The position numbers and the translations under genes were made by a program. Shown one piece after another: positions 12,117 through 23,143 of a DNA stretch of 48,280 nt. This stretch comes from Chara braunii (Eukaryota > Streptophyta > Charophyceae > Charales > Characeae): assembly GCA_003427395.1 (NCBI GenBank), contig BFEA01000185.1:2247026-2295305 (forward strand), given 5' to 3'. The stretch's first letter is position 1; each line of letters starts with the position of its first letter. The notes below the pieces were generated by a model that was not told where the DNA came from, did not search any database, and saw only the letters and a program-made list of their open reading frames with translations.

Positions 12117-13431
12117 CTGAGATAAAGTCTGCATATTTTCTTCTAGCTTTATACTTCTGAAGTGTTTCCACAGATTCAACCTTCTTATGCATGCCTTGAC
12201 TTGCTGTGGTCTCGTACTGTGTGGGACAACAAGGAGTATTTGTTCTAAAATTCCCCGCTACTAAAACCACCACTTTGTCCGCAAACAACAAATCTGAATC
12301 ACAGAGGTCTCTCAACGTTCGATCTAATGCTTCCAAAAGGTGTTTGTGACTCACCGGGGCCTTATCCCACACAATGAGATCGGCCTTTCTCATTAATTGT
12401 GCAAGGCCAGATTGTTTTGGTATTTTGAAAACTGTGTTGTGAGCCAGGTGTATAGGAGTACGAAACCGAGAATGAAATGTTTGTCCGCCATCTGGCAACG
12501 TAGCCGCAATCCTGCTAGTAAATGCTACAGCCAAGGCAGCTATCTTTTTCATCCGGACGCGAGCCAAAATTATGTCAATACCGTACATCTTTCTAGCGCC
12601 TGCAGGAGCATTTAAAAAAACACCAAACGGGCACAAATTTTTAACAGTGTCTACTACCCCATGCACAAATCTTTGTTGGGATTGTCGGAGACATGCAATT
12701 TGTGTTTCCTATGTGTTTTTCATAACGGACATGCTGTAGGTCATTTTGTCTCGTCATTGTCGTGGCAGATTTTTCAGGCTCTTTTGGAAATCTAAGCGTT
12801 GGACGAGCTCCATATCCAAGCAACATGGCCGTTTGAGGTTGAATGTTTCCAATTGAAACCCCATCCCTTGCAAAAATTTCTCTATGTCCAAAATCATTAA
12901 TAATCGCAATACCATCTCGGGGACATCTGCTGTGAATTCGCATGTGTAATCATCCCACATCTTTCGACAGTGGTCATGCAAGGTTTTTTGGGGCGCTGCA
13001 ATTTTGCAAAATATAAGAAGCCTGCTCACTTGTTCACAGAGTTGGCGTGATATTGCATAATGTGTCATTCTATCCATGTGATCATTCCAATCTTGATCGT
13101 CATTTAGAAGACTAAGAGCTTGACATGTTTCTTGGTAAGTGTTGAACGTGACCCAATTTACAATTCTCGAGTCTTTAAAGGATTCTGCACCTCTTGAGTG
13201 TTCTTGTGTCAAATGAATCCGAACTCTGGAGATAAAAAACATCGTCATGTTGAGGTTGAGTTTGATACATTCACCCAATCTTTTTGAAGCCCTTCTTCGC
13301 GCTCCTTGCTCTAGGTGCTCAATGGTTTTTTTGGTTTTTTTGGTTTTTTTTCCACGTGTGTGCGACTCCAATATCAGTATATAATGTTTGCCGGTTTTGT
13401 GAAGATGTTTGTTTTGCTCATTCCTTTGCAC
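12117..13431 (-). pseudogene. Helitron Pif1-like helicase, N-terminal half
   Basis: The middle region reads RIVNWVTFNTYQETCQALSL and DQDWNDHMDRM, which Helitron proteins carry before the helicase. The helicase core starts with GVFLNAPAGARKM, a damaged Walker A: the GTGKT lysine/threonine part is replaced. AALAVAFTSRIAATLPDGGQ (motif Ia) follows, then ADLIVWDKAP, a Walker B in which the usual DEAP is DKAP, and KVVVLVAGNFR. Both ATPase motifs are altered, so the protein would be dead even without its stops. In-frame stops lie between 12667 and 12756. The reading ends exactly at the hAT insertion at 12116 and resumes at 10078. Confidence 0.8.
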
Positions 13432-13640
13432 TATGTGTCCGAACTTTGATTCAACGGGGGTTCCCCGTTGAAAGGTTCAACGCCTGTTGAACCCCCGTTA
13501 CAACACCGCGCTATACCGCGTTAGAACGCGGTACAACGCGGCCCACGAGACTTTTTTCGCAAGCAAAAAATAAAAAAATGGAGGTGTAAATTTTTTTACT
13601 CTCTACATCCCCATATTTCTATTTTTATTTTTTTAGCATT
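13431..13640. repeat. one end of a second hAT-like element
   Basis: CTATGTGTCCGAACTTTGATTC matches in layout the reverse complement of the right end of the 10079-12116 element (CTGTGTGTCCGATTTCGAATTC), and TTCAAC/GTTGAA repeats follow. The other end is not visible; the 3' end of the large LINE starts near 13640. The LINE may therefore have inserted into this element, which had itself inserted into the Helitron. Confidence 0.5.
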
Positions 13641-15307
13641 TAAATCATACTTGCAAGCAGACGGACCATCCAGACCCGCAATTCTCCAAATCCTTTGGTG
13701 GTTGGTACCTGCAAATACCCATGTACCCTCCCCCTGCTCTACATCTGCTTTCAAGAGAGTGACCCAGGGGGTAGGAATGACTAAGATAAGTTCCTGAAGA
13801 TGTTGATTAACTTTGTGGATTCTTGGTAGCTTTCTTCTCAGGTCCTCCTCCGCAATCCAGTCATCCTTATCTTTATCTCAGATATGTTTCACTTGAAGCA
13901 CACCTCTTTCTATCCAAGACTTACTAAATGCACCCCTTCCCTCTCTTGTTGTGAAACATTCCTGGTTCGTTTGAAGGATCAGAGGGTTGTCAAACAAAAT
14001 CTGATTAACTACCTTCTTCTTCGACGTTGGTGGGTTTGCTGAACGAGGTTGCACCTTGTTCCAGGCGTGCAGTATGTCTTGCCATAAACGGGACTTAGGT
14101 CTCCTATTTGCATAGGATGGCATAAGAAGGCAGGTCCATACATGATTTGGATCCGACAGGTTTCACTCCTGACTAAGAATGTACTCGGCAAGTTGTATCC
14201 ACAACTTCAAGTTGTCATCCATCATTCCTTTCATTGGCCATTTGGCCAGCAATGCCATATTTTGGAGATGGGGGTCCAGGAGGCCTAACTCCCCTTCAAA
14301 TCTAGCATGAGTTATCGTCTCCCAGACTATCTTTGTCATAAAGCCATCGTCCTCATCCGCACCCGGCTTCCACAGGTACTTGGCAGCCGCCCTCTTAATC
14401 GTCTTGTACGCATCCTCACCCAACCTTGTTACTGTGAGAGGGTACCAGAGGATTGACAGCGCGGCAGATGAGATAACCAAAGCCCGTCCAAACAAGGACA
14501 ACTTGTAGTTTCTTTGCCAGCTAAGAATTCATGACACCACCTTTTGAGCTAGTAGCCGATCCTAGGATTTAGAACAGTTGGAGAGTGAAACCAAAACACC
14601 TAGGAGTCTTTCCGAACTCTCCGTCGGGACTTGTTTCAGTCCCCAATTTACTTTCAATGTGAAACGTGAAGGCAGAAAAAACACAGACTTATGCCAATTG
14701 ATAGATGCTTCAGATAAAATACAGTAATTATCTAATACACCTTTTAATTCTTCCAATGCAGTTACCGAATTCTCACAAGCAAGCGTCAGATCATCCGCTA
14801 ATGCCCCTCCCTTCCACTGCAGTGAAACGGCGCGCTCAATCAACATGGACCCTTTTCAACGTTTTTTTAGCGCCGCTCAAAACCGCGCTCAAGCGCGCCT
14901 TGAGCGCGATGAGCGCGATCGCGGACGGGCCCCAAATGTGGGGAGGGGAAGGGCGGAGGGGGGTTTTCGCGGTCCCAGGCAGGGGAGGGAGGGGTGAGGA
15001 GGGGGTCTGTGGGTTCGGGGGACCTGGGAAACGACCGTTGGGTTTTTTGTTTTAAATATAAAAAAAAAAATGCTCTTTGACATTTTTCACAGAAACCTTC
15101 CGGGGTAATCTGAGAGGCCCCTGCAAATAATATGCAAGGGCCTACTTGCCGCAAGATTGGTAGCACTCGAGCACGATCACATTGTGGAGCAGCAGCACGT
15201 CAACTATATATGGTGTAGAGTCACATTAAGGCTCATGCTTCAGCAGTTATGGGACCACTGAGCACGATTATCTGGGCAGTAGGAGGCCAACTCACCACGT
15301 GATTTTC

Positions 15308-15431
15308 AGGGCTTCCCTCCACTACTCACCAAATGTACAAAACTCTAATGAATCTTTTGCTAGAACATGGGATCATACGCCGCCATATGTTTTGTCTTTT
15401 GTGCAAGTGGTGACGAGTGGAGCCAGGCCCT
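15308..15431. repeat. ~121-124 bp MITE, GGGCYTNNCTCCACTACTCAC family, copy 1
   Basis: The ends are inverted repeats (AGGGCTTCCCTCCACTACTC and, from the right, AGGGCCTGGCTCCACTCGTC), with an inner CACAAAAGACAAAA motif. Copies of nearly the same length lie at 35612-35732 and 42433-42553. The right-end flank is TTA, which would suit PIF/Harbinger, but a duplicated TTA is not clear. Confidence 0.7.
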
Positions 15432-15652
15432 TAGGGCCACAGCTCGTAGGAAAAGGAAAACAAAAGAAAGAGAGAACTAAGTGCAAAACTAAAATGGAAA
15501 AAAAATAATAATAACTAAAATGAATCTTCTGCTAGAACATGGAATCATACGCCGCCAAATGTTTTGTCTTTTGTGCAAGTGGTGACGTGTGGAGCCAGGC
15601 CCTTAGGGCCACTGCTCGTAGGAAAAGTAAAACAAAAGAAAGAGAGAACTAC
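15349..15652. repeat. direct duplication, 132 bp copies, period 172
   Basis: 15349-15480 and 15521-15652 are near identical (starting TGAATCTT, ending GAGAGAACTA). The unit starts inside the MITE and runs past its right end, so it arose after the MITE landed. Confidence 0.9.
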
Positions 15653-16542
15653 AGTGGCCCATAACTGCTTGAACACGGACTGACTTCGGATCCAGAAGAT
15701 ATATTGCTGGCCTGCTCTGCATTCGTCCAAAGATTGAAGAATGTCTCTGGTAAGACATTAGAGCCCTGCAGATTCTCTGTTGGGGGCCCTTCCGAAAAAA
15801 AAAGTTCAATTCAATGAGGAATACGTAGTCCATCCCCAACCCCACCCTACCCCCAACCCCACCCAACCCCCACCCCCCACAGTCCCTACCCCCCAAAAAT
15901 TCACCTTGTGCACAATTTTTTTTTTTTGAGTGGAAATGGCCCCAGGGCGTCACCTGCCCACGCGCAACCCCGTGGCGCACGCGCGCTGATTTTCTGACAC
16001 GCGCGCGTGCCCAAAAACGCTTTGAGCGCGTTTGAGCGCGGCGCGAGGGTCTTTAAGCGCGCGTGCGTGCGCTGAAGCGCGCTAATACGGTTACACTGTT
16101 CCACTGAAGGGAAGGCATAACAGACAGTCCTGTTATTCGATGATTTTTTCTAATATTATCTAATAAGATTTCTAATTGCAAAACAAAGAGGAGGGGGGCA
16201 AGCGGGCAGCCCTGTCTCAGTGAAACTCGTCCATTAATGAGCACCGCTGAGGTTGAGTAGGCATACATCGCTTTGACCCATGTTTTGAACCCTGGACCGA
16301 TACCCATTCTAACCAAGGTAGTTGAAACAAAGGCCCAACCTACTTTATCGTAGGCCTTCTCCATATCAAGCAACAGAACAACGACTTCCTGCTTTTCCTT
16401 TCCAATGATCTCCAGGGCCTGTACCGTTGTTAAAATATTTTCAAAAATCGATTGACCTTTAACAAAGGTCCCCTGTTCTCACCCTATCAATGCGGGGAGA
16501 AGATCTGCCAGCCTTAGGGCAAGTGCCTTAGCTAGTATCTTG

Positions 16543-16635
16543 CTACGTTACCGAACGTACACGTATGGGGCCTTTCCGTACGAAACGTACAGATAATATC
16601 TGTACTGAAACCTGTACGCCCCTGTATGACCCGTA

Positions 16636-16693
<58 letters not shown>

Positions 16694-16908
16694 ATCCAAA
16701 AAATCCGAAAACAATATATGTGATGTAACATCCCAAAACAAGCAACATTTGCCTGAGAACCATCTGCAGATTCTTATTAGAATTGGAGAAAAAAATAAAA
16801 ACAGTAAAAAAAAATTAAAAAAAGTCGTACGGGCCTTGAGTACGAGTAGCGTACAAGAAATGAGTACAACTTGTACTCGTACGGGGGTGAGTACGAATCG
16901 CAACGTAG
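16543..16908. mobile_element. hAT-type MITE, CTACGTTRC ends, copy 1
   Basis: Ends CTACGTTAC and GCAACGTAG; exact 8-bp target duplication GTATCTTG (16535-16542, 16909-16916). The interior is rich in GTACG repeats and carries a 54-base A run (16637-16690). It interrupts LINE ORF2. Confidence 0.93.
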
Positions 16909-18572
16909 GTATCTTGTAGGCCACATTCAGCACCAAGATTAGTAGATAATTCCGGACATCTCTTTTGTCCCCCTTCTTATAAAGGAGGGAGATAACACCT
17001 TTGACGAAGTCCTTTGGAAGGAACCCTGTCACCAGGGCTCTATTATAAGTCTGACACAGAAAGGAAGCAAAGGTCGCCCATGTACTTAGAAACAGTTCCA
17101 CGGGTAGCCCATCCATCCCTGGGCACTTTCCAAGGGTCATTCTTTTAACCGCCCTATGGAGTTCTTGCTCAGTTAAGAGGGAGTCTAATATCTCCCTCTC
17201 AAACCTTTGGATTTGAACAGAAGAATAATCCCAAAAATTTGAGTCCAATGACAGGTTTGTGTCAAACTGATCATAAGGTCTACGTGTAGAGACAATGTCC
17301 CTAAGGAAGTCCAGGGCATACTGACATAAACTCACCGTTTCAGTAGCCGGAGGCACTGTCAACAAGAAGGGGTGGTAGAGCTCTCGAACTAAGGGTTTAG
17401 ACTGGCGCAATATAAGAGAGTGAAAAGTAGGCTTAGTCATTCTGTCATACACTGTTATCCCTCTCAATTTCAGCCATTCCACCCAGTCATTCTGTCTCTG
17501 TTGTTCAGCTACCTCCAGCTACAACAGTGCTTCTTTCCTTTTCTGTGTCCAATAGTAGTCCGCAAACGGGTCCTTACCGAGGTTCGTTTCTGCCAGTTCT
17601 ATGACTTTTTTCAATTGGGTTTCTGTCCAATTTCTTCGGGCAACTTTCATGCGCGAAAACTCTATTAAAGCCACCTTAATTATCTGTATGTCGACATCGG
17701 CCCAGTCGTCCTCATTTTGAAACAGGTTATTGGCCATTGGCCAAACCTTCATCTGATCCGCTACCCATTGAGGAATGCCCTTGTCCTTTAAATTGTTTAT
17801 ATCAAGTCTGAAGGGCGGCCTTTCCTTTTCAATCGTTTCATTTATCAGTATTTCAACAAAAAATGGGTAATGGTCTGACATCGAAGAGATGCGCAGCTCC
17901 GAGGCTACACACCTTTCCCATAGGGAGCCCCTTTAAGTTACCATAATAAAGTTCAACCTCCTACTTGGAGCAGGGGAGAACTCATCTGGGCACGGCCCAA
18001 ACCATGTGTGACCACTTGTGTCTGGGTTAAGTGCTCTATACGTGTCAACCAAATCCTATGCTTCGAAGAAAGTCATTAATAAAGTTGCATCCTCTCTCAG
18101 GGGAGCAAGCTTTGGAGAATCCAGACCTGGGCTTAGGATGGTGTTCCAATCACCCAAAATAGCCAGATTTTTCTTATCTGGGATCCTTGCCGGTAGGTTA
18201 GCAAAGAAAGAAATCCTCTCTGCATAATCTGTCGGGGCACAGACTGATACAATCCCCCAATCTTCCTCCTGAATTGCCAACTTTACCCACACTATCCTAC
18301 CGGCCGGGTCCACATAAGAGTCCAAAATATCACAGTCCAAATCCCTGTTAATTAGGGTCGTTGTTCCTCCTTTGGAACCCCTTGTCGGGGCCCAAAATTG
18401 AGGACCGAGCCACTAGGGTCGTATTTCCTTAATTTTTTTCAAGTTCAATTTTGTCTCCTGTAAACATATTATTTGAATGTTTTTTTTTCGCATCCAAGCC
18501 GGTATCCTTGAGTTCTTTTGTCTTTCCGCTGTGTCACCAAGTCCTTTTACTTTCCAACAGGCTATCCGGATT

Positions 18573-21107
18573 TTAGGCGGCAAGACCATCACTTTGGTCT
18601 GCCCCGTTTGACTGTTGGATATAGGAATCGTTTTCAGGGAGGTTAACAGACATTGCAGAAGCAATGATCATTGCTCTGAACTTGGGCTCAGCTATAATAG
18701 AAACTGCATTTGTCCTAACCATCCATTCCACAATTTCCTTTGTTGTACAGTAGGAGTTCAGAGCAACGGATGACGCACTGTCGTTACTTGGGTCGAGGAG
18801 GATGGACAATGGGTGCCAAAAGGCTCTTTTGGCACACCATTTACCAAAAGAATCAGAGACCGTTCTTATGCCCAAGAAGACTATGTGCAAGAGTATCTTC
18901 TCTCCTCCCTGCACCTTAACCATCAGGCGACCAGGTTTAGGATCGGACAACACCACACTGCTCCCTGTATTATTCAGCACGTGTTCATTTACCAAATCAG
19001 GCACCTGATCTTTGGCAGGTAAGCTAGAGACCACCAACGCAGGGAGACTCAAAGCTTCATCGTTTGCTTTCTTCGTGAGTATCGGGAGGCCTATCTGTGA
19101 GTCTGAAACAATGAGGGGAACCAACAACTGTTTCGGAGGTGGTTTGTTCCTGTCTGATCGACCCAAAGAATTCATAGGTTCAGCCAAAAGTAAAGATTTT
19201 TTAGCTGACCTACCAGCTTTCCCTCTTTTCTTCGATGGTAGGGCTGTGTTCGCTGTTTCAGATGGTTCGCCCAGCACCTGTTCCCCAACCGTCTGTTTGG
19301 CTGCGTCATCATTCAATCTGGCTTTTTTTAGAGAAACGCCACCCTCGAAAAACTGAGTTTGGCCCTCCGGTATAAGACCTGGAATTGAAAAATCAAAGTT
19401 ATTTTCCTTTTGCCTTATATCTTCAGGATTATTCTCATCCGGCTCTATTCCATTCTGGAAGAGCGAGTTCAGATCAAGATCCACATGCTCCACGGGAGCA
19501 GGTCCCGGTTCCGTTTCCACCTCTGAATTTGAATTGTCCATGTTGGTATCCCTCTACGTTGCATAAAGTACACGTACGGGGGCTTCCCGTACGAAACGTA
19601 CAGGTTATTTATGTACGGGATCTGTACGGGAACCTGTACGGGAACTTATACGTCTTGTACGCCCCCGTACGAAAAAGCAAAAAAAAAAAAATATGAAAAA
19701 AAAACACAAAAAAAACTATATGTTGGGCCGACACAAGTCTAGAAATTTTTTATAGAATATAAAAAACAAATTATTATTAAAATTTGAAAAAAAAAAAAAA
19801 AAAAAACTCGTATGGGGCCCCTAGCGAACGAGTAGCGTACGAGTACAAGAGTACGAGTCCGTACTCGTACGAGGGTGCGTACAAGTGGCAACGTAGGTAT
19901 CCCTGTCCTCTTTTTCCATAGAGGAACCATCCATGACGGGTTGAGGGCTCATGCCCTTCTCACCGTCCTTTGCTGCACCTGAGGACTCTTGAAGAGGGGT
20001 ATCAGTGGACGATCGGTCAGGCTGTTGCTCCTTGTCCTTGTTGGACTTTCTTTTATTCGTTTTTTTTTCTTTTGTTGTCCTTTTTTTCCCCAAATACAAA
20101 TTGAGAGGTTGAATCTTGCCCCTGCTTGCAAGGGGTATCCTTCGCCAAGCTCGCCTCAACATTCTTTTTGGGGAAATAGACCGTCTTCAACTTAAAGGGA
20201 TTAACTGATTTACGGACTAACCGGCCCGCCCCACCCTCCTTGTCTGTCCTTTTGCTGATGATCTCTTTCGGCCATGTAGGTTCATCTCGCAGCAGAACTT
20301 CCTTGAAGGAAGGAAAACGAGGAACCAATCCCTTCCCTTCTTTCAAACCCTTTCCCTTTGAAGAGGGGGAGACCGGTTGCTCCTTACCTTTGTGGCCATC
20401 CTTCCCTTGGTCGTTCTTAGCTTTCTTTTGGTTCTTCTTCTTCAGACATTTGTCATCTGATTCATCATGAAAATGGCGACGGCATAGCCGACACCAAGGC
20501 GTTTCCACACAAACCACATCAATCTTGATCAGCCCATCCTTCTTCAGATCGAGTTGTAAGCATTTCTTATAGTGCAATCTTGCCGAAGGAAGCAAATCAA
20601 ACCTTACGTTGGGGAGGTCCGGTTCCAGCGCCTTGGTAAAGACTGGATAATCTCTAGTTACCTGTCCAAACGCATCTTGAACCGCCCGTTTTAATAGGCC
20701 AATCGCCGAGACCGGCACCTCCATACACCGTATCCAAAAAAAAAATTGCTGCATTGCGTCCCTCTAATCATGGAGCTGTTGCTCCGTCATCCAGGCACGA
20801 AAGGTCAGTGTGTGGAGTTGACCATCCAACAAGAGTTTTTCCCCCCCTTTACGTAGCATCCAATCAGCGACCGGTTTGGAGGAGGGTACATAAGTAGCCA
20901 GGTTCTTCCCTTCGTTTCGAAAGGCGCCTCTAATTGGTGCAGCCCCTGTAATTCCGGCAGCTTCCCAACCATTTTTAGTCTGCTTTTGACGTCTGCGGAG
21001 AGAGACGAAGCGTCGTCATCGAAAAAGATCGAGATCGCATGGTCTCTCAACCAGTCTGCTTGTACTTGGTACACGTCCTGATCCACTGTGACCTTAACGA
21101 AATCCAC
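18573..21107 (-). pseudogene. LINE ORF1 (RNA-binding, zinc knuckle)
   Basis: The N-terminal frame begins MDFVKVTVDQDVYQVQADWL (20805-21107). After a break the protein continues at 20754 with PVSAIGLLKRAVQDAFGQ and a region like the ORF1 of plant LINEs. A zinc-knuckle-like WCRLCRRHFHDESDDKC and a Lys-rich linker follow. There is a frameshift near 20070-20100 in a run of T. The tail then reads SSMEKEDRDT and, across the MITE at 19554-19896, continues without loss as NMDNSNSEVETEP. The C-terminal 320 residues are acidic and then mixed, ending at 18573. The predicted role is binding LINE RNA. ORF2 starts right after or overlaps (18664). Confidence 0.7.
19554..19896. mobile_element. hAT-type MITE, CTACGTTRC ends, copy 2
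   Basis: Ends CTACGTTGC and GCAACGTAG; exact 8-bp duplication GTATCCCT (19546-19553, 19897-19904). It shares the first ~50 bp with copy 1, including CCCGTACGAAACGTACAG. It interrupts LINE ORF1, and its removal restores EDRDT-NMDNS. Confidence 0.93.
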
Positions 21108-21401
21108 TCCCGTTTCGACTATACAAAGGATAGAGAAATCAGGGAGGACTCCTTCATTAAAGCATGTTGTCAGAAGTTCTTTAATTCATTGTTTGCCTTC
21201 TTCAGTGCCTGTGATCGTAGCCAGGAGTGCCTGTCGGGGTCTCGACCTTTACCGCCGCTAGTGCACGTGGCAGATGAGGCTTATCCACATATTTGTCCAA
21301 ATCGGCTGGCACAGGCCGTTGGAAAGTCGCCGGACATGCTGACGTGGACGTCCGCATGTGCGCGTCCTCCATCTGACTGTCCTGCCTCCGACCCGAGCTT
21401 C

Positions 21402-21403
<2 letters not shown>

Positions 21404-21463
<60 letters not shown>
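21404..21463. repeat. (CT)n microsatellite
   Basis: About 29 CT units. Confidence 0.97.
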
Positions 21464-21466
<3 letters not shown>

Positions 21467-21518
21467 GGTCCGTGGAGATGAACACTAACCACGCACGTAT
21501 TGATGAGCACTTATGACC

Positions 21519-21556
21519 CTGTCTCTTATACACATCTAGATGTGTATAAGAGACAG
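21519..21556. other. Nextera mate-pair junction adapter (assembly artefact)
   Basis: CTGTCTCTTATACACATCT followed directly by its reverse complement: the Tn5 mosaic end, tail to tail, exactly 38 bp. This is the circularisation adapter of Nextera mate-pair libraries, not genomic DNA. The 58 bp before it (21463-21520) are repeated after it (21572-21629), so the local duplication is also artificial. Confidence 0.98.
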
Positions 21557-21629
21557 CTCTCTCTCTCTCTCTTACGGTCCGTGGAGATGAACACTAACCA
21601 CGCACGTATTGATGAGCACTTATGACCCT

Positions 21630-22190
21630 CCCTCCCTCTCCTCTTATCTTTTCGCGGCGGTCCTACTTCAGATCTGTGCTGGATTGCGGCTAATGCACTG
21701 CTGCAGCATCAATGGCCAACACACTAGTCAGGTGACGACAACGGCTGCACACATGACAATGCTGCAGCGGGCCGGGCCAAAAGAGCGGTGATGAGGGCCG
21801 TGACGTGGGTGAGAGCAAATCGCAGAGGGATCCCGGCGACCACGAATGGCAGCTGAAGAGCTTCCCTCCTTGCCCTGAACCCCTGTCACGACTGTCACAA
21901 CTCCGAGTACGCACTTGCCCTATATAACATTGTGCAGCTGAGATGCACTATGCCTTATTTTCTCCGCCCTACCGTAAGCCCCTGCCTCATTTCCTCTGTG
22001 CCGAGCCTCCACGACTGGTCTGACTCGGTCAACGTTGTGGACTGACCAACAGGCTTCCGTTTCTCCACTTGGTCAACGCTTTGTCAACTGGGCAACTGCT
22101 CAGAGTCCGTCAGACGCAGCTCAACTGTTTGCTACGCGAATCAACCGTCAGGTGAGGGTGTTCGTCGGAACGCTTTTACTATTTTAGTGT
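21630..22190. other. no gene recognised
   Basis: No frame of recognisable content. GTCAAC-like short repeats occur near 22025-22150. Confidence 0.4.
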
Positions 22191-22500
22191 TTCATGCTAC
22201 CGGCTGTCCCCTAGCCGGTATCGCCCACCTGCAGGTCGGAGCAGCCCCCGCATGTTCTCTCATGAACACTGTTCTGGCTGCTACGGGGTTCCCCGTATGC
22301 CTACTACAATTAGTAGTAGTGGTGGGTAGGTAGTGTGAGCTGAAATTGAGAGAAGGAAAAAAAAAGAAAAAGAGAAAAAAAAGAAAGTATCCCAACTTCA
22401 TGGGCAGTATCTGATTCTAGTCCGGATTCGAACGTATGGGTTGCAAACCAGTGGTAACGTATCTGTACCGTCAGCCGGATCAACGTGGTTCGCTGTTTCC
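22191..22500 (-). repeat. tRNA-derived SINE-like sequence, degenerate
   Basis: On the minus strand 22495-22418 resembles a tRNA: a degenerate D-arm (CCGGCTGACGGTA), a TGGTTTGCAACCCA anticodon-arm-like stretch and a B-box-like ACGTTCGAATCC. A pyrimidine-rich run lies downstream. The plus-strand stretch 22205-22265 (GCCGGTATCGCCC, GCATGTTCTCTC) resembles the body of the SINE at 27143-27589 in the opposite sense. So two SINE parts may abut here. Confidence 0.4.
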
Positions 22501-22639
22501 ACCATCTTGTTGAACTACCGCCAAGTGATCGGAGTTTGGGCGGAAAAAAAAAAAAAAGAGTTTGAGCCATCGGTGCGGAACAATATGTTGCGATCTCTGG
22601 CACTAGCGTGAAAAAAAACAAAGCAACTGAAAACTTTTA

Positions 22640-22860
22640 TGTATGTCCCTGAGAGTTATTTGCAGCTTGCCCCTCTGATCTGAGCACCAACTTGGCCTAT
22701 CGTGCCCCTCTGACAACGATTGAAGTTTCCGAAAAACCCCTGGCATCCTTTGGGCCTGAAATCTGTTCAATATGCCCCTACCAGTACTGGTTTCGCATTA
22801 ACAGTATGCCCCTACTGTTTGAATTTCTGCATATGGTGCACCTTTTCACCATGCCCCTGT
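22640..22860 (+). repeat. TGCCCCT repeat family, copy 1
   Basis: About 200 bp shared with 43305-43530, including GATTGAAGTTTCCGAAAAAC and TATGCCCCTAC motifs. The heptamer TGCCCCT recurs at least five times at irregular spacing. Confidence 0.7.
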
Positions 22861-23089
22861 GGCCGTTGGTGGCACTCTGGCACTCAGGTCCTCGTTTCCA
22901 GGACAAGGAGCGCGATAAGGAAGGGGAAGATGAGCGAGAGGAGGAGAAAAAGGAGGAGGAGGAGGAGGAGATATATCCATAGCTAGGATCCGGACAACCG
23001 GACAGGGATCCGGACTATCTGTAGTCCGGGGTCTGGTGCTGGGGTCCGAAACCCGGTCTGGAAGTGAGGGCCCTAGCCCATGGAGCAAT

Positions 23090-23143
23090 TTTTTTTTGGG
23101 CGGTCCAGGGCTTTTGTTCAGGCCCTGGGCCGCCCAAAAAAAA
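23090..23143. repeat. 22-bp-arm inverted repeat
   Basis: Arms 23090-23111 and 23122-23143 pair at 21 of 22 positions around a 10-base loop. The arms are TTTTTTTTGGGCGG then TCCAGGGC. Possibly the core of a small foldback element. Confidence 0.8.

Larger units (their letters stand above)
8390..13430 (-). mobile_element. decayed Helitron (rolling-circle transposon)
   Basis: The minus strand encodes, in order, a Helitron middle region (about 13431-12754), a Pif1-type helicase core (12700-12117) and, after a 2 kb insertion, the helicase C-terminal motifs (10078-9270). A variable tail follows. The Rep (HUH nuclease) part that should lie upstream is missing: an hAT-type terminus interrupts at 13431. 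No 3' hairpin with CTRR could be assigned. An unrecognised frame at 8390-8640 (VLLRQDFAVQSLRATD) may be cargo or the element's 3' part. The element is clearly inactive. Confidence 0.75.
14820..16098. mobile_element. hAT transposon, non-autonomous, nested in LINE
   Basis: The termini are CAGTGAAACGGCGCGCTC on the left and, reading inward from the right, CAGTGTAACCGTATTAGCGC. CAGTG is a canonical hAT start. The exact 8-bp target duplication TTCCACTG lies at 14812-14819 and 16099-16106. Subterminal GAGCGC/GCGCTC repeats are dense at both ends. The interior has no transposase frame; it holds a nested 124-bp MITE (15308-15431) and a 132-bp direct duplication. Confidence 0.93.
13640..18664 (-). pseudogene. 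LINE ORF2: endonuclease and reverse transcriptase
   Basis: The endonuclease shows RIACWKVKGLGD (normally WN), IICLQETKL, AILGDWNTILSPGLD (GDWN, as GDFN) and SDHYPFFVEI (the SDHxP motif). The transferase begins with LGKCPGMDGLPVELF, GFLPKDFVKGVISLLYKKGD and MEKAYDKVGWAF (motif A). LRQGCPLAPLLF (motif B) is next, then GGALADDLTLA (motif C, LADD in place of YADD). The C-terminal part runs through WKPGADEDDGF, SWIERGVLQVKHI and GTWVFAGTNHQRIWRIAG. TGA replaces a likely Trp after VKHI. The hAT element at 14820-16098 splits VMPSLQW from GGALADD, and the MITE at 16543-16908 splits the RT upstream of motif A. The product would nick DNA and prime reverse transcription of its own RNA, but it is dead here. 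Confidence 0.85.
13640..21107 (-). mobile_element. nearly full-length LINE with three nested hAT-type insertions
   Basis: The minus strand encodes ORF1 (21107 to 18573) and ORF2 (18664 to about 13640). The domain order is endonuclease, reverse transcriptase, C-terminal region, as in L1-like plant and algal LINEs. Three DNA elements interrupt it at 14820-16098, 16543-16908 and 19554-19896, each with an exact 8-bp target duplication. Excising them restores continuous protein across every junction. Remaining damage is point stops and frameshifts, several in homopolymer runs. No poly(A) tail is recognisable at the 3' end. Confidence 0.85.
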
